The position numbers were made by a program, and so were the translations under genes. Positions 1 through 4,953 of a stretch of 5,571 nucleotides of DNA are shown piece after piece. Location: contig JAKAAL010000345.1 of NCBI GenBank assembly GCA_021802375.1, forward strand, positions 1-5,571, written 5' to 3'. The notes beneath the pieces are model-generated. The model was not told the origin of the DNA. It saw nothing but the letters and a program-made list of their open reading frames with translations, and ran no database searches. Numbering within the stretch: position 1 is the first letter of the stretch; each line of letters begins with the position of its first letter. Origin of the DNA: Bacillota bacterium. Lineage in GTDB: Bacteria; Bacillota_E; Sulfobacillia; Sulfobacillales; Sulfobacillaceae.

Positions 1-1
1 G

Positions 2-124
2 GAGAACTGGGCGAGTGACTTCGAGATCGTGACAAGGACTCCTAATCCCCGTCTCACGCGGCATTCGCAGACTTGTTATCGACAGCTTCGGATCCCCTAT
101 TTCGACGATGAACACCGTAAGTAG
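2..124 (+). CDS. Possible 3' end of an unrecognised gene (partial)
   Basis: Forty open codons run from the left edge to TAG 122-124. The predicted peptide is mixed and hydrophilic, ending in RIPYFDDEHRK, and I recognise no family in it. An open run this short is not rare by chance, and the minus strand is also open across it. It is listed only because a gene entering from outside the window would look like this. Nothing further can be said about its function. Confidence 0.2.
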   Translation, partial: ENWASDFEIVTRTPNPRLTRHSQTCYRQLRIPYFDDEHRK

Positions 125-228
125 GAAACTCCCGCTAGACTCTTGAGACGTAGAAAGTTGGGAAGGTGCGCTAGAACGTTCCCCTTCCTGATGAAACAAA
201 TTTACAAATCGCAAGCAGTAGCCTTCGA

Positions 229-342
229 TTTTAGCATGTTTTTAGCAATGAATGCTTTGGTAAACTGTGCGATTGCTTTGGGGCGGAACCGACAAAAGCA
301 ATGATTCACATCAAAGAGCCCACAGGCCACATCAAAGTGACC
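229..342. repeat. Cluster of short direct repeats with 21-base spacing
   Basis: Three pairs of repeats are packed into 114 bases. TTTTAGCA occurs at 229-236 and 240-247. TGCTTTGG occurs at 253-260 and 274-281, exactly 21 bases apart. CACATCAAAG occurs at 307-316 and 328-337, also 21 bases apart, and the match extends to 13 of 15 bases. An inverted pair, ATTGCTTT 272-279 and AAAGCAAT 295-302, lies between them. A 21-base period is two helical turns, so paired copies face the same side of the DNA, as expected for cooperative protein binding. No flanking gene start explains it. Confidence 0.45.
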
Positions 343-523
343 TTGAGGTTGTTCGTATTGGTGCGACGGTGGGCGCTAAGCGTCCCACGAGGTAATAGAA
401 GAAATCATCTGACCTTCGACGATTAAGCGTGCACCGCCGCCGCTTGTTTCCAAGTGGCACGAGGATGGTGCTCGGGCGCTCCCTAGACAATGCCCGTGGT
501 GCCGCTTCGGACTCCACTCGGTC

Positions 524-1339
524 CTACAATTTATCTTTTATCGCTTGCAAGTACTGATTAACGTAGAACCAATCTGGCTCATGCTTGATGGGCCGGGCAA
601 GAATTCTCCAGCTAGGATTTTCTAGGGATGTCGCATCGAAGGTGACGAGACCTATGCCAAAGATTTGACACAACGAATCCAGTCTGGATACATCTTTGCG
701 GGCACATTGCTCTGGTATGACAAGCCATACTTTGTGACTAAAGAGGTGGTAGCAGCAGGCTTGGCCGAAAGCGGTAATCATCTGATTGATGTCTGTCTTC
801 ATTTCCACTGCCACGAGCTCTGTCGGCATTTGAAACAGGTCACCGCGTCGGGACTCTCGGATACCAATCACGTCAGGAGTACCCCATTTATCCTGAAAGA
901 TATTGCCACCCAAGGAAACAGCCTTGGTGACTTCTTCTCTGTCTTTTACCAGCCAATCAGCGAATAGGCCGTAAAATTCTTCTTCTCTTGGGGGCTTGTT
1001 AATCGACGAGAAGACGTTTTCGGGATGCGTGCCTACTTCGAGCTGGTCATCAACAAATTTTCGCAGTTGAAACAAGCCGCGTTCAGGTTTTGCCACCCGG
1101 TCAGGGTGCTTAACATCAAGATTCCAGATGGTTCCATCAATCGTATTAACGTTAAAAGTCTGACCACTTCGCTCATGGATGAGATTTTTTAGTTTCGTGT
1201 AACGCAATCCATCGGTATACTCCTCTAGAAGTTCGAACGCCATATCGAGAATTTCTTGACGCTTTGTGGGTTTACCCATCGTGGCCCCCATTATGTATAG
1301 GAATTTTCCCCTCGCTGTGTCGCAAGAAACGACTGTCAC
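524..1339 (-). CDS. Winged-helix plus PD-(D/E)XK nuclease-like protein
   Basis: The protein is 271 residues from the GTG at 1339. Residues 25-93 (KRQEILDMAFELLEE onwards, then VNTIDGTIWNLD and KPERGLFQL) resemble a HARE-HTH or winged-helix DNA-binding domain. Residues 153-208 carry the PD-(D/E)XK nuclease pattern: G153-T-P-D156-V-I-G, then V-A-V-E179-M-K181, then a helix with F-G-Q193 before the strand VWLVIP. Catalytic residues would be D156, E179 and K181. Family knowledge places such cores in restriction and repair nucleases, so a sequence-specific or modification-dependent restriction role is inferred, not shown. The GTG start has TTGAGG seven bases upstream. ATGs at 1291 and 1279 are alternatives, and the recognisable domain begins just after the 1279 ATG (251 residues), so the first 20 residues are uncertain. 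The gene ends at TAG 524-526, with no partner methylase adjacent. Confidence 0.8.
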   Translation of the reverse strand: MTVVSCDTARGKFLYIMGATMGKPTKRQEILDMAFELLEEYTDGLRYTKLKNLIHERSGQTFNVNTIDGTIWNLDVKHPDRVAKPERGLFQLRKFVDDQLEVGTHPENVFSSINKPPREEEFYGLFADWLVKDREEVTKAVSLGGNIFQDKWGTPDVIGIRESRRGDLFQMPTELVAVEMKTDINQMITAFGQACCYHLFSHKVWLVIPEQCARKDVSRLDSLCQIFGIGLVTFDATSLENPSWRILARPIKHEPDWFYVNQYLQAIKDKL

Positions 1340-1346
1340 GTTAGTG

Positions 1347-1350
1347 CCTC
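1347..1350 (-). promoter_or_regulatory. Ribosome binding site for the nuclease gene (GTG start)
   Basis: On the minus strand GAGG (within TTGAGG) lies seven bases before the GTG at 1339. This is the best-placed Shine-Dalgarno among the three possible starts and is the reason for preferring the 271-residue form. The ATG at 1279 has only GGGGG five bases upstream. Confidence 0.4.
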
Positions 1351-1372
1351 AAGGTGACCTCTTGTTTTGCTC

Positions 1373-1399
1373 AGTATACAAATTATACTAAATATAATT
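1373..1399 (-). promoter_or_regulatory. Candidate promoter and AT-rich dyad upstream of the nuclease gene
   Basis: A perfect 7-base inverted repeat, AATTATA (1381-1387) and TATAATT (1393-1399), is separated by five bases. It places TATAAT on the minus strand at 1382-1387, pointing at the nuclease gene, with a second -10-like TATACT at 1373-1378. The expected transcription start would leave a leader of about 35 bases before the GTG, containing the TTGAGG ribosome binding site. No good -35 hexamer is visible at 16-18 bases, so either the promoter needs an activator or the dyad is mainly an operator. Confidence 0.35.
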
Positions 1400-1489
1400 G
1401 GAACATGGCGCCCTCCTCGGAAACGATAGGTAAAATGATCCCGAAAATTGGTAAGGCGCTAAAGTCCACCCGGATGCACACGAATCACT

Positions 1490-1524
1490 CTTTGGAGAGC
1501 TTTGGCCCTCAAAGAGCTCCAAAG
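1490..1524. repeat. Strong imperfect hairpin, 15-base arms
   Basis: CTTTGGAG (1490-1497) pairs perfectly with CTCCAAAG (1517-1524), and CTTTG (1500-1504) with CAAAG (1510-1514). Only the AG/AG pairs between them mismatch, and the loop is five bases (GCCCT). A competing stem pairs TTGGCCC (1502-1508) with GGGCCAA just downstream. There is no T-run on either side, so it does not look like a classical intrinsic terminator. It may be a REP-like palindrome or an RNA switch-like fold, and it lies between the nuclease gene and the IS21 remnant. Confidence 0.5.
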
Positions 1525-1562
1525 GGCCAAGAATCTTCTGCCTCGGCTTCCGTATCACCCGA

Positions 1563-1690
1563 TGATTGTATATGGTCAAATAAAAATGGACATTTGGACA
1601 TTAAGAATTCCCATTGTCTGCACCCTTCTCGGATAGTCGATAGGGGATCCCACACACTCACCGAGCGGCGGATTGGTCAGAAAGGTAAAA
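1563..1690 (+). mobile_element. Probable left end of a degraded IS21-family element
   Basis: The 130 or so bases before the istA remnant contain a perfect tandem repeat, TGGACATT TGGACATT (1587-1602), preceded by GGTCAAATAAAAA. IS21-family elements typically carry short repeated sequences near each end that the transposase binds, and the distance from such an end to the istA start is of this order. The exact left boundary is not visible. It may be one of the TG dinucleotides near 1563-1568. No matching right end or target duplication was found in the window, so the element is truncated. Confidence 0.45.
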
Positions 1691-1849
1691 GTGTTGACCA
1701 TGTCCACGATTCGACGAATCAGGCCACGACAAGCGCAAGGGTAGAGTGTCTCCGCGATTGCCGCCCACCTTGGGGTGCACCGCAAATATGTCAAGCAACA
1801 GGATTTCTCACCCCGATTCAGTAGTTACTTGTCCGACTCACATGTATAA
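1691..1849 (+). pseudogene. istA: IS21-family transposase IstA, 5' remnant
   Basis: Read from GTG 1691 (AAAGG five bases upstream) or ATG 1700, the peptide begins MSTIRRIR. After a TAG at 1742-1744 in the same frame it continues SVSAIAAHLGVHRKYV and then QQDFSPR, ending at TAA 1847. This is the N-terminal helix-turn-helix of IS21 IstA. Intact members usually have a lysine (as in QGKSVSAIA) where the TAG stands, so one AAG to TAG change would account for it. The spacing between HRK and QQDFSPR also seems a few residues short. The rest of IstA (the DDE catalytic core) and the IstB ATPase helper are absent, so this is a dead fragment of about 50 codons out of several hundred. Confidence 0.7.
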
Positions 1850-2086
1850 GTTCGGGGATTCGGATATTTCTACGGAGATAGAGAGTACGCCTCTATTTGC
1901 CATTTCCTATCTCCATGTGGCATGATTAGGCTAATTCGAAATACACACGGGTCGCTAGAACTATGCCGAAGCCCTGTCTCAACGCCGAAATAGCATAGAC
2001 CACAAGCCAGAAATGATCTAACACAGTTCGACCTATGCGGTAGTCGCGTCCTTTGGATCGACCACACCTTAACCGGTTCGCGAAGA
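1850..2086. other. Intergenic stretch after the IS remnant
   Basis: No recognisable gene is present. Short open frames exist on the minus strand, one encoding a hydrophobic run around VVYAISALRQGFGIVL, but none has a ribosome binding site or a family I recognise. The only clear structure is the inverted repeat at 1874-1914. AACCGGTT at 2071-2078, just past the membrane-protein gene stop, is a simple palindrome without a T-run and is not a convincing terminator. The stretch may be further decayed mobile-element DNA. Confidence 0.4.
1874..1914. repeat. Inverted repeat GGAGATAG / CTATCTCC
   Basis: GGAGATAG (1874-1881) pairs perfectly with CTATCTCC (1907-1914) across 25 bases. An inner alternative stem pairs ATAGAG (1878-1883) with CTCTAT (1891-1896). 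The two stems are mutually exclusive because they share bases 1878-1881. No T-run follows on either strand. It could be a transposon-derived palindrome or chance. Confidence 0.35.
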
Positions 2087-3076
2087 TTACCACAACCAGT
2101 ACGGAATGGGGCGCAACATGATCCATCGTCGATCTAGGTACGCTATGGCTTCGTCGAGATTTGCAAACTCTGTGGCCTTGCTGGATCGTTCACCCTCCGA
2201 AATAACGTCAATCACAGACCATGCATCATCTTTGGCGCGTGTTATGCCGATCAGACACGTGGAGTCTGTGAAATGTCGGGGAACTACAAGCCAGATTTGC
2301 ATGCGGAGATCGCCACGTTTTGCCGCAGCATCGCGAAAGACTTCGAGCGTGGATCGGACGTGGGCGGGTAGCAACTGAGTGAAGTGGGAGGTCCACAGTT
2401 TCAAGAGACGATCGAAATCGTTGGTAGTATGAATGGCGGACAAAATAACTAGAACACTGTCGTCATCAGGTTGTGCAAACGTGTCATTAGAGAGCCAAAT
2501 TTCCAGATAACGAAACATTTGAGGCACATCGGACGCCATAGCATAAATTTTTGCTAGGGTGAAATGAAGCCAAGACCCCTGCTGATCGACTTCATGATCC
2601 AGAGCTAGGGTGGCCCATTTCAGACACGCGGTCAATCGGAGAGTCGGCAGGGTCAGTCCCGGAAGCGATTGCTGGGATGCCATCCCGAGTCTCTGAAGCG
2701 AATTTCTCTGCTCCGGAATGAGGTCCAGGAGGTAGGCACGTTCGGTTTCATCGTATAGGCGCTTCAGCATTTCCGTTCTGGCTCCCGGAGCCGAGGGCCA
2801 GAATTTCAAGGCTTCCTCCATGAGTTGCGATGCGTCTTCTAGGTCAGTCATCATGGTCGATTGCGTCCAGTATCGAAGGCCAGTGGCCCATTGTGCGGAT
2901 AGTTTATCGAGAGCCTGACGATGTTCGTCGTACCGCTCAGCAAATCGGATGTCGACTTGTTTATGAATTTGAACTAACGCAACCACAGAAAAGATCACCA
3001 CGACGAGACCACTGAACGTCGCGAGGGCTCCGAGTAATGCGCCCAACACGGACAAATTAGCCAAAGATATCTTCAT
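2087..3076 (-). CDS. Membrane-anchored helical protein of unknown function
   Basis: The protein has 329 residues. The ATG at 3076 is preceded by GGAAGGGAG (3080-3088). The frame is open further upstream, but that part is arginine-rich and overlaps the divergent gene's 5' end, so it is left out. Residues 8-37 form one long hydrophobic segment (LSVLGALLGALATFSGLVVV and following), not a cleavable signal. Residues 40-320 are mostly amphipathic helices, with stretches such as DASQLMEEALKFWP and WLHFTLAKIYAMASDVP that resemble degenerate TPR-like repeats. The C-terminal part (about 258-320) alternates strands and helices (IWLVVPRHF, CLIGITRA, AWSVIDVI, LDEAIAYLDRRW) and may be a small alpha/beta domain. 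I do not recognise the family. A membrane-tethered scaffold or sensor is an inference from shape only. It is divergent from the metallopeptidase gene. Confidence 0.7.
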   Translation of the reverse strand: MKISLANLSVLGALLGALATFSGLVVVIFSVVALVQIHKQVDIRFAERYDEHRQALDKLSAQWATGLRYWTQSTMMTDLEDASQLMEEALKFWPSAPGARTEMLKRLYDETERAYLLDLIPEQRNSLQRLGMASQQSLPGLTLPTLRLTACLKWATLALDHEVDQQGSWLHFTLAKIYAMASDVPQMFRYLEIWLSNDTFAQPDDDSVLVILSAIHTTNDFDRLLKLWTSHFTQLLPAHVRSTLEVFRDAAAKRGDLRMQIWLVVPRHFTDSTCLIGITRAKDDAWSVIDVISEGERSSKATEFANLDEAIAYLDRRWIMLRPIPYWLW

Positions 3077-3079
3077 GCA

Positions 3080-3088
3080 CTCCCTTCC
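3080..3088 (-). promoter_or_regulatory. Ribosome binding site of the membrane-protein gene
   Basis: GGAAGGGAG on the minus strand lies three bases from the ATG at 3076, with its AAGG core six bases away. It decides the start, since no comparable site precedes upstream in-frame start codons. Confidence 0.55.
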
Positions 3089-3093
3089 CCTGC

Positions 3094-3123
3094 AGTATGA
3101 CAGGCTCCGATTCGAGACATCAA
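3094..3123 (-). promoter_or_regulatory. Candidate promoter of the membrane-protein gene
   Basis: TTGATG (3118-3123) as the -35 and CATACT (3094-3099) as the -10 are separated by 18 bases, each with four of six consensus matches. The implied start is only about 10 bases before the ATG, giving a very short leader. The -35 hexamer lies inside one arm of the dyad at 3118-3143, so a repressor bound there would block it. Confidence 0.3.
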
Positions 3124-3143
3124 CGCCAAATTCCTTGTTGATG
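3118..3143. promoter_or_regulatory. Dyad CATCAAC-N12-GTTGATG, candidate operator
   Basis: A perfect 7-base inverted repeat (3118-3124 and 3137-3143) with a 12-base spacer sits in the 157-base gap between two divergent genes. Arm centres are 19 bases apart, close to two helical turns, as for a dimeric regulator. No regulator gene is evident in the window. Confidence 0.4.
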
Positions 3144-3203
3144 GCACGTTTGCAATGTGAACGAGAAAAAGATCGGGGACTAGCATTTCCCGCCCCAGGT
3201 CGG

Positions 3204-3209
3204 TACAAT
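3204..3209 (+). promoter_or_regulatory. Candidate -10 box of the metallopeptidase gene
   Basis: TACAAT matches the -10 consensus in five of six positions and lies 24 bases before the ATG. No good -35 hexamer is seen at the usual distance (the bases there are TAGCAT), so the assignment is weak. Confidence 0.25.
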
Positions 3210-3217
3210 CTGTCACT

Positions 3218-3223
3218 GAGGAG
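3218..3223 (+). promoter_or_regulatory. Ribosome binding site of the metallopeptidase gene
   Basis: GAGGAG lies ten bases before the ATG at 3234 and decides the start. The frame is open further upstream, but the upstream start at 3075 lacks such a site and its peptide shows no family resemblance. Confidence 0.6.
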
Positions 3224-3233
3224 TGAGAACCAG

Positions 3234-3953
3234 ATGCCCATCGTTACCCTTGGGACAACCACCGTACCCTACACCATTGAGGAACGGCCCCGTCGCCAAC
3301 ACCCCGCCATTGAGATTGATGCCTCCCGACGAATCACTGTCCTCATCCCACAAGGCTTTGACCTCCATCAAGTGGAGCCACTTTTGCACCGCAAGGCTCG
3401 ATGGCTTCTCAAACATCTAACCGCACCACAAACCAAACCAACCGCACCTGCCAAGGACTTTGTCAGCGGAGAAGGCTTTATGCTCCGTGGACGTCCCTTA
3501 CGGCTCAAAGTACAACGGAATGATACTACAGAACCGTATGTCATCTTGGAGGGTCGGAAGCTGCTGGTCAGCATTCCGTCACTTCCGGTAGCTCAACAAT
3601 CTGTCTGGGTTCGGAAGATCCTCACTCAATGGTACATGCAACAGGCTCTAGAACTGTTCCCCGAGCGCATTAACCACTATGCCCCGATGCTGGGAGCTAG
3701 TTCTACACGGCTCAAGATCGCGGAGTACAAATCCCGTTGGGGCTTCTGCCGAGAGGATGGACTGATTGCCTTGAACTGGCGTCTCATTCAAGCCCCACTG
3801 TCCGTCATTGATTATGTCATTGTCCATGAACTCACTCATCGCCGCTATCCCCACCATCGCCAGACGTTTTGGGAGGCGGTGCGGGTAATTCTCCCGGACT
3901 ATGAGGTGCGGAAGCGGTGGCTCCGGGATCATGGAGCGGACTTGGGGTGGTGA
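3234..3953 (+). CDS. YgjP-like zinc metallopeptidase (M48/DUF45 type)
   Basis: The protein has 239 residues, the usual length for the YgjP (DUF45, PF01863) family, with no signal peptide or membrane segment, so it is cytosolic. The N-terminal half contains beta strands (TVPYTIEERPR, ITVLIPQGF) ahead of a helical linker. The family signature is complete: K166-S-R-W-G-F-C (commonly RWGSC), LNWRLIQAP (180-188), then IDYVIVHELTH with the zinc-site residues H198, E199 and H202 and the third ligand H208, followed by TFW. It is a predicted zinc-dependent peptidase; the natural substrate of the family is not established. Such genes are known to occur next to type I restriction genes, usually downstream of hsdR on the same strand. 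Here the gene is convergent with an hsdR operon and separated from hsdR by one unknown gene. Phenylalanine replaces the common serine in RWGSC, which is a minor oddity. Confidence 0.9.
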   Translation: MPIVTLGTTTVPYTIEERPRRQHPAIEIDASRRITVLIPQGFDLHQVEPLLHRKARWLLKHLTAPQTKPTAPAKDFVSGEGFMLRGRPLRLKVQRNDTTEPYVILEGRKLLVSIPSLPVAQQSVWVRKILTQWYMQQALELFPERINHYAPMLGASSTRLKIAEYKSRWGFCREDGLIALNWRLIQAPLSVIDYVIVHELTHRRYPHHRQTFWEAVRVILPDYEVRKRWLRDHGADLGW

Positions 3954-4929
3954 GTGGGATTATCGGTTGAGGATATTGAAGCCACAACTCTGGCAAAGAT
4001 CGCAGCTCCCCAATTGTCATCAGGAGCCAAGACTCAGCATCTGTCGGGGTATAAATGGTTTGTGTTCCAAAATGATGGGTGGGATTCGTGAGTGTGGCGA
4101 GGTTATGCAATGCGATAAGATGACTGCAAAGGCGCATATTGTCATTGGTAATGGGCGGCTTTGACTTGGTTTTCCCCTCTGGTGCATTGCACTGGGGAAT
4201 TCCTGAGTTGATCCACTGCAACAGTAATTTTAACTCCAGCTTGTCAGGAACGTCAGCCCCCCAGATGATGAGCCACGTGCGTAATGCACCGTCAACTGTG
4301 TCACGTAAGGCCTTGACCCCCTATTCATAATCATGAAGAGTTCCTGGAGATAAAATTGTACTTTCAGCATAGTGCATTCGGGAAATGGTTTGCTGCCACA
4401 CTTTGTTTGCGCCGGGGTGGTAACCGAGTGGTGTTGCGGGCAATTCCAAATTGATCGCGATTAACCGAGTTTGTGGATAACCCCAGTGGGGCAATATGTT
4501 CAGCCAATTTTGGCGCAAGATTCGTATTGATTGCTGGTCTGTGATAGATGTTTGCACGACATTGCGTAATGTGTGGAGGATAGCAAAAGACAGGTAACAC
4601 GTTACCGCTGGACCACTCTTTCGTGATTCTTGGTCAATCCATGGGCGGGGTATGGGAATTTCCAATGCAGTGGACTGATGGTTGTAGGGTAAGAAACCCG
4701 AATGCCCTAATAATCGTTGCTCATCATTGTACAAAGATACCGACATAGCATGGATCCCTTGTCCCCGGAGATTTTGATAGCTGGATCCTTGTCTCCATAT
4801 GATTTGTGGACGGATGCGAAGATGTGGAGACAGAAGGGACCCTCCTGCCATGACATCGTATTCAGTCAATTCGATGAGGAGTCCCTGTAGCTCTTGATCA
4901 CCAACGTAATTAAATGCCCATGTCGTCAC
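3832..4929 (-). pseudogene. Unrecognised hsdR-linked gene interrupted by in-frame TAG
   Basis: The gene begins at GTG 4929 with AAGAAAGGA eight bases upstream, 24 bases after the hsdR stop, so the two are very probably one transcript. The first 202 codons end at TAG 4321-4323 (after LHDYE). The same frame then continues for 163 codons (GVKALRDTVDGALRTWLIIW and on) to TGA 3832. The continuation is ordinary-looking protein to about position 3960: helical leucine-rich stretches, then TPTDAESWLLMTIGELRSLP. It then becomes a proline-rich tail ending in SGDGGDSGDE where it lies antisense to the metallopeptidase gene. I recognise no family in either half, and it has no signal peptide or clear membrane segment. 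The reading I prefer is a gene of about 365 residues carrying a recent nonsense change. Amber read-through, a true 202-residue protein, or a sequencing error remain possible. Confidence 0.6.
4321..4929 (-). CDS. Conservative reading of the hsdR-linked gene (202 residues)
   Basis: This is the part translated without read-through, from GTG 4929 to TAG 4321-4323. Visible features are an N-terminal acidic and hydrophobic stretch (DQELQGLLIELTEYD), a strand-rich middle (HLRIRPQIIWRQGSS, ALEIPIPRPW), and helical segments near CYLSFAILHTLRNVV and ILRQNWLNILPHW, then LIAINLELPATPLG. There is no catalytic motif I can name. Its place directly behind hsdR suggests an accessory to the restriction system, an inference from position alone. 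If TAG is a real terminator, the protein is complete at 202 residues and 3954-4320 becomes a 367-base gap holding only the leftover frame. Confidence 0.6.
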   Translation of the reverse strand: MTTWAFNYVGDQELQGLLIELTEYDVMAGGSLLSPHLRIRPQIIWRQGSSYQNLRGQGIHAMSVSLYNDEQRLLGHSGFLPYNHQSTALEIPIPRPWIDQESRKSGPAVTCYLSFAILHTLRNVVQTSITDQQSIRILRQNWLNILPHWGYPQTRLIAINLELPATPLGYHPGANKVWQQTISRMHYAESTILSPGTLHDYE

Positions 4930-4937
4930 GCGTCTGA

Positions 4938-4946
4938 TCCTTTCTT
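4938..4946 (-). promoter_or_regulatory. Ribosome binding site of the hsdR-linked gene
   Basis: AAGAAAGGA lies eight bases before the GTG at 4929, in the 24-base gap after the hsdR TAA. It fixes the start and supports independent translation within the hsdR transcript. Confidence 0.6.
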
Positions 4947-4953
4947 AATAACT

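Larger units (their letters stand above)
1..523. other. Left-edge region without a convincing complete gene
   Basis: No complete gene is supported here. A plus-strand frame from base 2 stays open for 40 codons and ends at TAG 122-124. It could be the tail of a gene entering from the left (it ends in IPYFDDEHRK), but the opposite strand is also open over the same bases, so neither is secure. Between 332 and 523 the minus strand is open in the same frame as the nuclease gene, immediately after its TAG stop. This is an arginine-rich stretch with no visible ribosome binding site and is probably non-coding. The notable structure is the set of spaced repeats at 229-342, listed separately. Confidence 0.5.

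Noticed and set aside
160..188. Possible terminator hairpin GGAAGG / CCTTCC
   Set aside because: Only six pairs with a 16-base loop and no T-run; too weak.
332..517. Minus-strand 61-codon frame as an independent small gene
   Set aside because: It is just the open continuation after the nuclease TAG stop, has no ribosome binding site and is arginine-rich without family resemblance.
1354..1824. Plus-strand 156-codon open frame
   Set aside because: It has no ribosome binding site and low-complexity, non-protein-like composition. It covers the hairpin, the IS21 end and the istA remnant in a different frame, and the istA frame has real family similarity.
1926..2126. Minus-strand 66-codon frame with a hydrophobic run
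   Set aside because: It overlaps the 3' end of the membrane-protein gene in another frame, has no start signal and matches no family I recognise.
3077..3262. Longer N-terminus for the membrane protein, and likewise 3075-3233 for the metallopeptidase
   Set aside because: Both upstream extensions run through the shared divergent spacer, are basic and atypical, and lack ribosome binding sites; internal starts at 3076 and 3234 have good ones.
3901..4330. Plus-strand frames downstream of the metallopeptidase
   Set aside because: They are shadows of the extended minus-strand frame; no ribosome binding site and no recognisable domain.
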